The notes below the pieces were generated by a model. The model was not told the DNA's origin. It saw nothing but the letters and a program-made list of their open reading frames with translations, and ran no database searches. The position numbers and the translations under genes were made by a program. This document shows positions 9,274 to 18,703 of a stretch of DNA of 29,402 nucleotides, piece by piece (within the stretch, counting starts at the first letter, position 1; the number at the start of each line of letters is the position of its first letter). Source of the DNA: Chara braunii (Eukaryota; Streptophyta; Charophyceae; Charales; Characeae); NCBI GenBank assembly GCA_003427395.1, contig BFEA01000075.1, positions 2,741,782 through 2,771,183 of the forward strand. The letters are read 5' to 3'.

Positions 9274-10545
9274 CTACAACCCAATGACCTGAACACTCTC
9301 AACTGTGTCCAGTCGATTATCGCTCGCCTCCCAGTTGGAATCGCCGGACAGCCATACTGTGCTCCACAGAGCCGTATTGTCTGCGACTTCTACAACCCCC
9401 TCCTCCCCATCCTCTGCCCCTCCTCCGCCGTTCCTTCTTGTCTCCATCGCTTTCCTTACATCGATTATGGTCAACGTCGGCCCTCGTCCTGCCGCCACGA
9501 TCTTCCCATCAAAGCCAGCCAATTTGAACGGTGGCTTTTGCTTCTTGGAATAACACGACAGAAAGAGCCGATCGATGCCAGGCGCCTGGATCCAACACTT
9601 CATCTCCGGCTCGAAAACTTTGAGGCAGTACATCTCGTACTGATTGGTGACGTACACGCGGCCATCAGCGACAGCAGTGGCGCCGCGCCAGCCTTTGACG
9701 ATCGCCGAGTCCTTCACGTCAAGCCAAGTGCGCGTAGCCGTGTCATAGACAATGACCCGGACGGGCCCAGGCCCACAGGAAGGGGGGCACTTGTCCCGCA
9801 CGTAGAAACAGCCCCGAAGGCCCAACCCGTGACACCAAGCCATAGGCTTCGCCATCGGCTCAATTGCCTGCCATGAATCCTCCAGAGGATTATAAACCTC
9901 TGCAGAATTGAGCATCTTCCCGTCGGCGCCGAAACCCCCGGCGACAAAGAGGGAGCCGTTCACAACGGCGCTAGCAAAGTGAGCGCGCGGATTGAGCATG
10001 CGCGCGCCCATCGACCATTCCAGTGTGCGGGGATCGAACTTCCATAAACCCTCCACCTCCTTTTTGGCCATGCCCTCCTTCCCGCCGAAGACGAAAAGCA
10101 TGTTGTGCAGGACGGCGGCGCGCAGCCCGAGCGCTGACCGGTAGGTCTCCGGCATGTCTGGAAGCTTGTGCCAGCGAACACAACGGGGATCGTAAGCCTG
10201 CCACGTGTTCTTCGGCTCGTTTCTCTCATAGGTGAGAACGTAAATCCAATACTCCGTGAGTCGGTTTCGCGCCCTGTGGCTGTAAAAGTCGTCTCCCCTC
10301 AGCAAAGAGCGCCAGCCTCTGCTTACACATTTCATCTGAAAATGGTATTCTCTGGGAACACGGACGAGACACTCCAGAGCAAGATCATTATTCAGCCCAG
10401 GTATCAAGCATTGCTCCTGATGCTGCCTCTGCGGCGTAACCCCACTCGCACTCCCTCCTCGGCCGCCGTATGCTTGTACATCTCCAGCATCCATAGTCGG
10501 TTCCGCGGCGATCCGAAGCTTCCGTGTGGCTCTCTCGTCTCCCAT
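9274..10545 (-). CDS. F-box/kelch-repeat protein, probable SCF E3 ubiquitin ligase substrate adaptor
   Basis: Intact 423-residue intronless frame. F-box proteins bind SKP1 through the F-box and recruit substrates, here through kelch repeats, to a cullin-1 ubiquitin ligase in cytosol or nucleus. Visible domains: a low-complexity N-terminus (1-45); an F-box at about 47-91 (LIPGLNNDLALECLVRVPRE ... CVSRGWRSLL ... FYSHR); then kelch blades with the Gly-Gly / Tyr / Trp spacing (FVFGG with WKFDPRTLEW at 151-177; LFVAGGFG with AEVYNPLEDSW at 199-225; VIVYDTATRTW at 264-274; RGATAVADGRVYV with KVFEPEMKCW at 287-318). The C-terminus ends in VQVIGL. The LIPGL..DLALECL..VPR pattern, WIYVL after the F-box and the late KIVAAGRGPTLTIIDV segment match the plant subfamily of Arabidopsis At1g55270 (SAGL1), which controls turnover of metabolic enzymes; the substrate here is unknown. 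A 20-residue Gly/Glu-rich insert sits at about 371-385. The start is the first ATG in frame; a second Met at residue 18 (10494) is an alternative. Confidence 0.93.
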   Translation of the reverse strand: MGDERATRKLRIAAEPTMDAGDVQAYGGRGGSASGVTPQRQHQEQCLIPGLNNDLALECLVRVPREYHFQMKCVSRGWRSLLRGDDFYSHRARNRLTEYWIYVLTYERNEPKNTWQAYDPRCVRWHKLPDMPETYRSALGLRAAVLHNMLFVFGGKEGMAKKEVEGLWKFDPRTLEWSMGARMLNPRAHFASAVVNGSLFVAGGFGADGKMLNSAEVYNPLEDSWQAIEPMAKPMAWCHGLGLRGCFYVRDKCPPSCGPGPVRVIVYDTATRTWLDVKDSAIVKGWRGATAVADGRVYVTNQYEMYCLKVFEPEMKCWIQAPGIDRLFLSCYSKKQKPPFKLAGFDGKIVAAGRGPTLTIIDVRKAMETRRNGGGGAEDGEEGVVEVADNTALWSTVWLSGDSNWEASDNRLDTVESVQVIGL

Positions 10546-10736
10546 CGTAGCGTACCGAACCCTTTAGTCGATCAGTCTTACAAAGCAAAAGCGCTCCCTG
10601 GCTGCGCTACCGCCGCTCTCCTCCACAAGCTCAGAATTCAATCCAGCTGCTCACGATTCAATCTAGATGAATCCTGCCGCTCACTGAGGAGTAAAGCGAG
10701 CAAAACCGGAGAAAGAAAACGGTCCACCGTAAAACG

Positions 10737-10739
<3 letters not shown>
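10546..10739 (-). promoter_or_regulatory. Probable 5' UTR / proximal promoter of the F-box/kelch gene
   Basis: This is the roughly 190 bp between the start codon and the compound microsatellite. No TATA box is evident on the minus strand. On the gene's sense strand the upstream microsatellite reads (CA)n then (GA)n. GA/CT-rich tracts are common in plant 5' UTRs and core promoters, so this layout is compatible with a TATA-less promoter, but no transcription start can be fixed from sequence. Confidence 0.35.
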
Positions 10740-10787
<48 letters not shown>

Positions 10788-10820
10788 CTGTGTGTGTGCG
10801 TGTGTGTGTGTGTGTGTGTG
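10740..10820. repeat. Compound microsatellite (CT)n(GT)n
   Basis: About 18 CT dinucleotides switch to an interrupted GT tract. It lies about 195 bp upstream of the F-box/kelch start codon. Confidence 0.95.
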
Positions 10821-10902
10821 GCTGCGCAGCACCGAGAGATCACACAGTAGGTAATTGATTCGTCTACGATGGAGACATTGAAAAGAATAGCAGCCGTTGA
10901 AT

Positions 10903-10930
10903 TGTGTGTGTGTGTGTGTGTACGTGTGTT
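10903..10930. repeat. (GT)n microsatellite
   Basis: A short GT tract interrupted by TAC, between the two larger compound microsatellites. Confidence 0.9.
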
Positions 10931-11213
10931 TTGAGAACAACCCGACTACACGGCCGCAGAAAATGACGTGTCACGTCGTTTCTCACTCGGGTGCCAAAAT
11001 TTTTCGGTATTCGTACCGACGGTTGAGTGATACAGTAACGACTTGCGGTTTCTCGATTGGTACACGTGATTAATAAGCTTGATCGAATGCTTGCCCTCTC
11101 CTTTCAATCAACTACAACTGCCCCCACTCCCCCATCTACAGAAGATCCGCGACCAGGCAGTAAGAGCATCGATTCAACGTCTATATTCCTCACAAGCGGA
11201 CAGACTCCCCTTG

Positions 11214-11216
<3 letters not shown>

Positions 11217-11295
<79 letters not shown>

Positions 11296-11319
11296 TGTGT
11301 GTGTGGGTGTGTGTGTGTG
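11217..11319. repeat. Compound microsatellite (CT)n(GT)n
   Basis: About 37 CT dinucleotides are followed by an interrupted GT tract. The CT-then-GT order is the same as at 10740-10820, about 480 bp away. Confidence 0.95.
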
Positions 11320-11910
11320 CTTGCGCCGTGTGTGCTTTTGTGTATGCGTTTGTATGTGCGTCTCTGCGTACGTGTGAGCGTAGGCGTAGGCGTGGCCGTG
11401 GGTGTGGAAGAGCTAATTGCAGGGAGATAGGCACACGAGCAGAGACGCATCGATGCAGTACAACAGACATCTGAGCAATGGTAGATGTTGTCGTTAGATA
11501 GAGGTTGACAGTCATGTACCAGAGATACACCCAGTTTCAATCAGCGCGTGCCAGGCCGAGGGTCACTTGCGGATTGAGAGTGCGTTGAGAGAGTGCGTTG
11601 AGAGTGCGTCAAGGGAGAGCACATAGGAGGAGATAGACGGAGCGCGAAGATTGGAGGGTGGACCGAATGTCCGTCGCTTGGCCATTGTCGGCCATTTGCT
11701 TCGCGCGGCCGGTGAAGGAAACGTGAAGGAATAGGCAACAGCCCACCGTCGCCAGCACCGTGGCTCCTTGAGGCCTGGCCGCTGGCACCTGCTTCCCAGC
11801 GTCTGTTACTCCTCCCTCTATCTCCTCCTCCTCCTCCTCCTCCTCCCTTCCCTCCCTCTCCTCCTCCTCGTTCCGCACACAACGAGGAGGGCAAGACGCC
11901 ACCATCCGTG
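11320..11910. other. Intergenic DNA with GT-, GAGAGTGCGTT- and TCC-type minisatellites
   Basis: Contains degenerate TGTGCG/GTAGGCG words to about 11406, three imperfect copies of GAGAGTGCGTT at about 11575-11610 and a (TCC)n tract at about 11821-11846. No gene is recognisable. Confidence 0.45.
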
Positions 11911-12484
11911 TAAGGGCACGCTCACACTAGGTACCCAAATTCCCAAAAAAATGGGAAAATGGGAACGGCCGTTTTGAGGAAATGTGGCCCTGGCCGGTCA
12001 CACTGTGTTCCCAACACGCTAAAGACAAGGTCGCGATCGCTCTCTGCGAGGTGCTTGTGGAGGGCGCCGGTCACACGGTGCAATTGTTCAGTTTTTACAA
12101 TCTGTTTTCTCCTTTCTTTTTTTTTTGGGTCGTCACTGCTGGCAACGGGTGTCCATACGAACCTCTCTGCTCGTGCTTCGCGCGTCTGACCGCTCCGTGC
12201 GTGCACCCATTTCCCCAAATTTCATTTACTTCAATTGATAGGCCGCTAATATCGTGGGGTTCCATTTTTTCTCCAATTTTGCACGGTAATTCAGAAAATG
12301 ATTTGAGAATTTGCGGTAACCTCCGGAGGTCACCGCAAATTTCCTTCCCCCGCGGCTTCGCAGGCCGCTGACAAATGGTCACCCCTTTCGAGAATTCGGG
12401 CAGATGTTCACCATGTGTGACTGTCCGGGAACCCTTTTTTTGGGGGAAAATGGGGATTTGGTACCTAGTGTGAGCGTGCCCTAA
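11911..12484. mobile_element. Complete PIF/Harbinger-type (Tourist-like) MITE with TAA target-site duplication
   Basis: Perfect 22-bp terminal inverted repeats run from 11914 to 11935 (GGGCACGCTCACACTAGG...) and from 12460 to 12481. The 3-bp direct repeat TAA flanks them at 11911-11913 and 12482-12484. The body is 568 bp and has no transposase. GGG-starting ends with a TWA target duplication are the signature of PIF/Harbinger elements mobilised in trans. Subterminal GTCACAC-type words recur near 11996 and 12070 and, inverted, near 12412-12422, possibly transposase-binding repeats. A 34-bp near-perfect palindrome sits inside at 12308-12341. The intact ends and duplication suggest a fairly young insertion. 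Confidence 0.85.
12308..12341. repeat. 34-bp near-perfect palindrome inside the MITE
   Basis: AATTTGCGGTAACCTCC pairs with GGAGGTCACCGCAAATT around a TCCGGA centre, with a single non-matching position per arm and no loop. It could extrude as a cruciform or mark a binding site. Confidence 0.85.
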
Positions 12485-13160
12485 TTGGCGATCTGCTTGG
12501 AGTGCTCTCGAGAGTGCACATCCCAAGTGTGCATCTCGACATGTCAGAAGCACGACTTAGCTGTTTACCCTAGCCAATCAGATGTCCCACTCTTGACTCT
12601 GGGTCACCAGAATGGTGCTCGTATCTCCAGAAATCATCAAATCCTATCGCTTCTAATTGATTATGGCGGCCGCCTTTGAGCCACCTTCCCTACCACTACT
12701 CGAATTGCCTTCCCAAACGCGGCGCCCGACTCGCCCCGATGCGTAGAACGGGCCAGAATCGTCATCATGATGATTTCCGACACCCACAGCGCATGCGAGT
12801 CCGGTCACACGCGAAGTGGGGAACGACCAGACTCTCTGTAACGCCGATACAACGCTGTGATCGTCTGCATCGTAGCCGATGAGGACAACCGAACTCCGCC
12901 CCGCTCTCCCTCCCGCTCTCCTCTCCTATCCTATCCTCTCCTCTCCTCTCCCAGTCTCGGTTTGATTTTGAAATCATCGCCACAGTTAAACAGCTGCGCC
13001 GCACTTTGCCTCGAATCGTGGTGCCTGGTGCGTGCGTGCAATTTACCACACCCCCGCTTCTCGCACTTTCATCCGTCCGATCATCCGCACGTTCGACACC
13101 ACATCTAGCGGCGACTGTCGACCTGCAACAATCCACCTCCTTGGGCCCCTATTTCCCCTC

Positions 13161-13161
<1 letters not shown>
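12485..13161. other. Intergenic DNA, no gene seen
   Basis: Contains a CTCTC/TATCC-type pyrimidine minisatellite at about 12900-12950. Open frames are short and compositionally driven. Confidence 0.35.

Positions 13162-13213
<52 letters not shown>
13162..13213. repeat. Poly-C homopolymer (52 C)
   Basis: A run of 52 consecutive C residues. The exact length in the genome is uncertain, because homopolymers of this size are hard to sequence. It could form i-motif or G-quadruplex structures. Confidence 0.9.
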
Positions 13214-13214
<1 letters not shown>

Positions 13215-14383
13215 CTCCTTGACCGATCGCAGGTGGGCCGGCAAGCGGAGCCGGCAGAAGTCACTGTGTGCCCCACACCCCATTCGGCATCGCCACACCA
13301 CTCTCGAAAATATGCAAGATGAGAACGAACTTGCTGTTAGAACATGGCCAGATGCACCCGCCACATTTTTGTCTTTTTCACATTTCAAGAGTGGTGTGGA
13401 GAAGCCCTTTGTTTGTTGTACAGGACTTCGCCAGGGCCGTGCCCGACTACCGGTCGGTAATGCCTGTCTGGTCGCCCGCGGCCGCCTGTTTTCTTTTCCC
13501 TTTTCTTTTTCCCCTTTTTTTGTTTTTTGTTTTGTCCCCTTCTTTTCTTTTTTCTTTTCTTTCTTTTTTTACAGTCCCCTTCACTTCATGTTAACGCGCG
13601 GCACCCTTGGGCGTGGTCCCACTAGCAAAGAGGATCGGATAGAAATTCTGAATCTCGCCATGCTGTATGCAGAGATACAGAAAAGCAGTTCGATCTCGAT
13701 TTCCTGCTCCTGTCCTCGAACACGTCCAGATTCAGCCATTCAATCCGACGCTCTTTGCCATTGGGACCACGGCCGAGGTTATTCTGGACAGGGTTTTTTA
13801 ATTTTTATTTTCACTTTTTGTCCGGCTTCGAACTCTACCCTTTATTTCAACTGCTTGTGGGTGTACCAATCCATTCCGTCCCTTTTCACAGGCTATACTC
13901 ACACCAGGACTTTTTTTCACTCATCTTCGGCCGTGATTGCGGTCCGATGCATGCATCCGAAGCCGTAGTTTCGGTCAGATGCATCCAGAAAAGTTCTAGC
14001 GTGAGTTTGCACTTAGTCTATAACGTTACGCTTCGCTTTTGCCGCAGTTCAACATTCGATGCCTTTTCCACTTTTATTATGTACTATTATACTGTTATTA
14101 TTATTGTTATTTATCGTTCCTTTTTGCTTCCGTATAATTCGTGCGTGTGTTTTTCTATTTCTCCATTTCCCGGACTCAACTCCATTGGCCTACTATTCTT
14201 TTTCTTTTTCTTCCTCCCTTTTTTTCCCCCCTATTTATTGTCCCATGTTCTCTATTCATTGTCCCATGTTCTCTTCACTTTCCACCATCCCTCAGTCTAT
14301 TGTGCCATCATTTCATTCCTACCCTTGCAATCCCCTCTTCGTCATTGGCGCACAATCCGAAATGTTCCCGAGCGGAACTGCGG
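13214..14383. other. Intergenic, pyrimidine-biased DNA
   Basis: The plus strand is T/C-rich, most strongly at 13488-13572, where runs of T alternate with C. The long open frames seen here are Phe/Pro/Ser-rich and arise from this bias. No domain is recognisable. Confidence 0.35.
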
Positions 14384-14446
14384 GCCCTGTTAATAAAAGT
14401 ACAATTTCGTAAAAAAAAAAAAAAAAAAAAAAAAAACGAACTGCGG
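14375..14446 (+). mobile_element. Minute 5'-truncated retroposon insertion with poly(A) and target-site duplication
   Basis: GAACTGCGG occurs at 14375-14383 and again at 14438-14446. Between the copies lies a 54-bp insert ending in a 26-residue A tract (14411-14436), with AATAAA at 14392-14397, about 14 bases before the tail. A polyadenylation signal, a poly(A) tail and a short flanking direct repeat together are the hallmark of target-primed reverse transcription by a LINE machinery. Only about 27 bases of the source transcript were copied, so its identity cannot be told. Confidence 0.7.
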
Positions 14447-14582
14447 TCATTTGTCGCATCAAAACGCACTCAGTACTGAAAGCAATGGGCGAACTACAGT
14501 AGTAGTGCACGCTTTATCGGGCTGCACACGATCGCAGTTACGGCCAGTTTCGCTTACAACGCTTTTAGGCCCTACAGCAGTT

Positions 14583-14672
14583 GCACCACTCGCCATCCGC
14601 CAAGATTTCGAACGCATCTGGACACCATGATGTCCAGATGCAATCCAAATGTTGGCGGATGGCGAGTAGTGC
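14583..14672. ncRNA. Long hairpin, miRNA-precursor- or MITE-like
   Basis: The 42-nt arm 14583-14624 pairs with 14631-14672 at 37 of 42 positions across a 6-nt loop (CCATGA, 14625-14630). Mismatches are isolated: arm positions 5, 22, 27, 30 and 31. The lower stem (CACTCGCCATCCGCCAA) and the upper stem (GCATCTGGACA) are perfectly paired blocks. Weaker pairing seems to continue outward on both sides. This is the size and mismatch style of a plant miRNA foldback, but MITEs give the same picture. No promoter was identified, so an RNA gene is inference. Confidence 0.45.
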
Positions 14673-16050
14673 CACGCGGCCCTTACTTTGGTCCCTCTCG
14701 AGCATGCCATCACTTCCACCGTAGATCAAACAAAACCACACCAAACAGACCAACCTGCCGACGAAAAGAGTCACCGCAGGTGGGCCTCCTCTATAGGCAG
14801 CTGCCCGTCATAATAGCGCGATCAAACTTCGGTCTTTGGTTGTTTCTCGTGTCTAATGCTGGCCGTCCGATGCTTTCTCACAGCCTCCACGCCAAGCAGA
14901 GCGCGCAAATCATTCTGACTGCATGATGACTACCGCGCCACATATGACAACACCCTGGTGAAACTGCTCGCGGCGGTCCGATCTCGCGCTCCGCCGGGCA
15001 ATCGGCAGGTCACATGTCATGTTCCTTCCGCCTGCGACCGCGAAACTGGGAGACCGACGCTACCTCGCAGACACCGAAGGCACAAGGCGCGCCCATGTTT
15101 TTTTTTTTTTTTTGCGAATGCTTGTGATTTGTCCTTGCCGCTCAGTACATTTGGTGTTTTTTTTCGGGTGAAGTTTGGTTTCCTGCATTCGCCCAAACCC
15201 GCCTCCGAAACCAAAGGGGGGGGAGTAAAGAGGGGAGGAGGGGGGGGGGGGGGGGGGGTGGTTTTTTTAGGAGCGCATGCCGAAACAACACGTGGTGCGG
15301 ACCGGACGGGGGGAAAGTTCTGTTGGGATGGGGGGGGGGGGGGGTGAGGAGGGGTTGGTGGAGGGGCAAAAAAAAAAAAGGGCGGTGAGTAGAAAGGCGC
15401 CGACAACCGGCGGCACAAGCTTCCGGCAACGCGATTCCTGGCAATTTTTTCGCGGACGTGGATCCCCACGCCCGCGTTCAACCGCTCGCCAAATATATTA
15501 TATGTATGTGTGAATATGAAAAAGGTGAATGTATTGGGACACATTCTTAGGGTCTATACGGTTGCTGGTTTTATATTTGGAGAGTAGTAAAACTAGCCCC
15601 TCGCGGCGGGTCTAGGGAATCGGGGGATCCGGAGACGCCATCGCACCACCGTGGAAACTCGACCCCGACTGCGCAGACCCGAGTGAATAGGGTTCGGTTC
15701 GAGACCCGGTTCGTGCTTCGCTCCATACTGACATCACAGAGGGATGAGCACAGACGGCACGCGAACAGTGGGCTGTAGTGCGCCACTCGATTTCTCTGCA
15801 ACGGCGGTTTCGATGGGTGCGCCAAAGACGTATCCTACGGGTGGTTAACGCGGTTAATTTATTAATAATTTAACACTGCCGATTAGCCCGCCCGTCCACG
15901 TTGATGGTGGCCTAGACCAGCGCGAACCAGGTCCGTTTCTGGAGGATCAGAAGAGCCTGCCTTGCATACGTGTGAGGACGGTAAATGATATGATAATGAT
16001 AAGTACCATTCTTTTCTCCGGTTTTCTAACCAGAGATCCTTCATTACACC
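14673..16050. other. Intergenic DNA with homopolymer runs
   Basis: Contains a T run at about 15099-15113, G runs at about 15241-15258 and 15331-15343, and an A run near 15369-15379. Open frames on the minus strand here are Pro/Phe-rich artefacts of these runs. A tRNA B-box-like GGTTCGAGACC near 15696 lacks a matching A box and cloverleaf. No gene is recognisable. Confidence 0.4.
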
Positions 16051-16154
16051 CCGGGGCTAGGTCCCACTTGCACGAATTATGAGATACTGACCGTAGATAG
16101 CAAAGATCAACGGCCCAAATCTCCTAATTTGCGCAAGTGGGACCTTGCCCCCGG
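16051..16154. mobile_element. Short foldback element (MITE-like)
   Basis: Arm 16051-16084 (CCGGGGCTAGGTCCCACTTG...) is the inverted complement of 16120-16154, with a handful of mismatches. The 35-bp middle is itself partly self-complementary (ACCGTAGAT near 16090 against GATCAACGG near 16106). Weaker symmetry (AGATCCTT / AAAGGACTT) extends outward, so the true ends may lie beyond these limits. No target-site duplication could be fixed. The structure fits a small foldback transposon; no transposase is encoded. Confidence 0.6.
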
Positions 16155-16581
16155 CAAAGGACTTTTTCAAATGCCAATAGGCGTACTCAACCCCGTACTG
16201 TTGGGCCTTACGCGGACTCGGATGGCTGCGGTCATTTCATGCGGTTATGAGTGGTCGACGTCAACACCACAAGGGACTACTCAGCTCTGGCTACCCTGTT
16301 CCCAAGCACTGTGAGCCCTTGATCTCAAATTATCAACGATTGACTTACCGTGAGGGCACGGGTGCGCAGCCCGTAGTTTGTTTGTTGATGTGGTTCGGGA
16401 ATGATAACGTAGTGATTATGCTGTATGTATGTTTTGTCATGTTCGCTATACACAACTCGAAGAGTGTGTGTGTGGGGGGTCCCGGTTGGTGCTTTATTCA
16501 CGATGTTCATGGGATGTTGGACCCAGTTTCCAGCAGGTGGGGCTCCCCATCAATAGACAGGATAATGCGCGTGCATGTGTA

Positions 16582-16585
<4 letters not shown>
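16155..16585. other. Intergenic DNA, no gene seen
   Basis: Short frames without recognisable domains. A GTGTGTGTGGGGGG stretch at about 16464 is the only simple-sequence feature. Confidence 0.3.
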
Positions 16586-16619
<34 letters not shown>

Positions 16620-16950
16620 NNNNNNNNNNNNNNNNNNNNNNNNNNNNNNNNNNNNNNNNNNNNNNNNNNNNNNNNNNNNNNNNNNNNNNNNNNNNNNNNN
16701 NNNNNNNNNNNNNNNNNNNNNNNNNNNNNNNNNNNNNNNNNNNNNNNNNNNNNNNNNNNNNNNNNNNNNNNNNNNNNNNNNNNNNNNNNNNNNNNNNNNN
16801 NNNNNNNNNNNNNNNNNNNNNNNNNNNNNNNNNNNNNNNNNNNNNNNNNNNNNNNNNNNNNNNNNNNNNNNNNNNNNNNNNNNNNNNNNNNNNNNNNNNN
16901 NNNNNNNNNNNNNNNNNNNNNNNNNNNNNNNNNNNNNNNNNNNNNNNNNN
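16586..16950. other. (GT)n microsatellite running into a 331-base assembly gap
   Basis: About 17 GT dinucleotides at 16586-16619 are followed by N from 16620 to 16950. The gap most likely contains more GT repeat that could not be assembled. Any frame crossing it is meaningless. Confidence 0.95.
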
Positions 16951-18031
16951 AATACAAGAGTTTTTTCTTTTCGAAATCTGAATAGAAAGGGTACAGATTG
17001 TATTCGAATACAACAGGTACGTTTTCTATTCGAGGAACTCTGCTATTCGAGAAAAGTGGATCCGCACCTTTTCAATTTTGAAAAAGGACTGCAGCCTCCT
17101 TGGCCTCCTACGTGCAGCTACAGGTCCTACACGGTCCTGGACCAAAACCCGTGCAGTCCCACGGGCAGCTACCCGTCCTGCAGTTTCAAATAAGATGCCA
17201 CCACCCCCTAAACTGCCATGCCTTGTTTTTCCAACCTTCCAACGACCGTATAATGAACGACGACGAAAAATGTTCTCAGGGGGGGAAAACGCACCCCTGA
17301 CGGGCTGCGAACAGGCATGCAACACACCACCAGTTCACCCAACCATTGTGCCTACAACAGCCTTTTCGGTTGAACACAGCGCAGATGGCACTGGTATCCT
17401 TCAGCAATTATCATCGGTCTACATCAACCCAACCTCCGGGACTAAGGTTGGGCCTGTTTTGGGACCTCTGCGTTTGGGACTCTTTCATCATCACCAGCGC
17501 ATTTGAGCATCCACGGGTGCGATTACTTCCAACATTCAACAGTATCTATAATCCACAATCAACAAACATCCATATAGCATCAACAACGAGAAAACAAAGA
17601 TGTGACTTAGGGCGTCGTTCGATTGTCTACCACATGGGCGCAGCCCTAAGGTAGCCAAAGCAATAAGACTAAGAGCGTGTTATATTCGAAAAGAAGGCAC
17701 GGGCGTTATATTCAAATGTGTCCATAGGCAGAGTGCCTTGAAGAGGTAGTATACTTATGTTTTAAACGGCGGAAAGGGGGTATACATCGGTTTTGAAGAG
17801 GGTTGAATAGGTTTTTGACTTCCAAGGGGTATATTTTGGGTTGATGTTTTGTTTTTATTTCTTATTTCCTAGTTTATAAGGATTTCTGAAGTGACCCTCA
17901 ACCAAAAGTTGGTCGCATTGCAATCCTGGACAACATATTTTTTTTACAAAATTTTTTATTTTTTTTTTAATTTTGGGGCCTCATTGAAGTTACCACAAAC
18001 TACACAACGTCCGAGCGTTATTTTCAAATGA

Positions 18032-18035
<4 letters not shown>
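16951..18035. other. Intergenic DNA with TATTCGAATACAAC-family words
   Basis: A perfect 16-bp palindrome, TTGTATTCGAATACAA, lies at 16998-17013. Related ATTCGA/TTATATTC words occur at about 17028-17052 and 17680-17716. The same vocabulary recurs around 24601-24681 and 25465-25650. T-rich tracts lie at about 17938-17970. No convincing gene was seen. Confidence 0.4.

Positions 18036-18102
<67 letters not shown>
18036..18102. repeat. (GA)n microsatellite
   Basis: About 33 uninterrupted GA dinucleotides. Confidence 0.97.
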
Positions 18103-18106
<4 letters not shown>

Positions 18107-18703
18107 CAAGTTTTTTCATGCATTCTTCTGAGCGCGAAAACTCACTGAATTTGGAGTACTTTTTCAGTTGACCCACACGTGGCTGAATGGCAAAAATAAA
18201 AAATGTGTCGAATCAGCACGAGGATTATTTCGCGGTCTGAATGATTTTTTTTAAATGTTTTGATATTTTTCCTGGAAAGAGCATGACCTCATCTATGGAT
18301 TCTCAAAATTTCAGATTTTTCTGCGGATTCCTCCGAGCACAGAAAATCGTCAAAGTTGCCTCTTGCAAAACGTTTGTTTTGTTGCACCTGACCTCCCTGT
18401 CTTGATAAGACGGGCCTCAACGCCTGGGCCTGAGGGCTCTTTTGCAGATCACATGCCCTCATTTCTTTTTGAGGTCCGCTTCCACCCGAGGACCGGTCCT
18501 TTCTTTTCCAAAAGTCCCGGTTCTACAAGAGCTAACTGTAGGTAGTCCGCAATATCTTGAAGGAACGGTCCCCCAAACTTTCCCCCCCCTTAAGAACCCA
18601 CTTGCATCATGGTCGCCCATCGCTAAAAATCTGACACCTTGACACAGACACCGAAGCCCACTATACCGCACCCCGAATACTCCTCAGGGCGTCCTCGGGC
18701 TCT
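18103..18703. other. Intergenic DNA, no gene seen
   Basis: AT-rich at first and more GC-rich after 18400. The open frames are short and overlap on several frames without recognisable domains. Confidence 0.3.

Noticed and set aside
9172-9876. 234-codon plus-strand frame antisense to the F-box gene
   Set aside because: It is the shadow of the conserved minus-strand F-box/kelch coding sequence and has no recognisable domain of its own.
13006-13968. 320-codon plus-strand frame
   Set aside because: It reads through a 52-base poly-C and long T/C tracts, giving Pro and Phe runs; there is no domain and composition explains the openness.
15690-15712. tRNA B-box GGTTCGAGACC
   Set aside because: No A box at the right distance, no acceptor or anticodon stem and no T-run terminator.
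16247-17193. Long open frames crossing the gap on both strands
   Set aside because: Most of their length is the 331-base run of N, so they are not evidence of coding.
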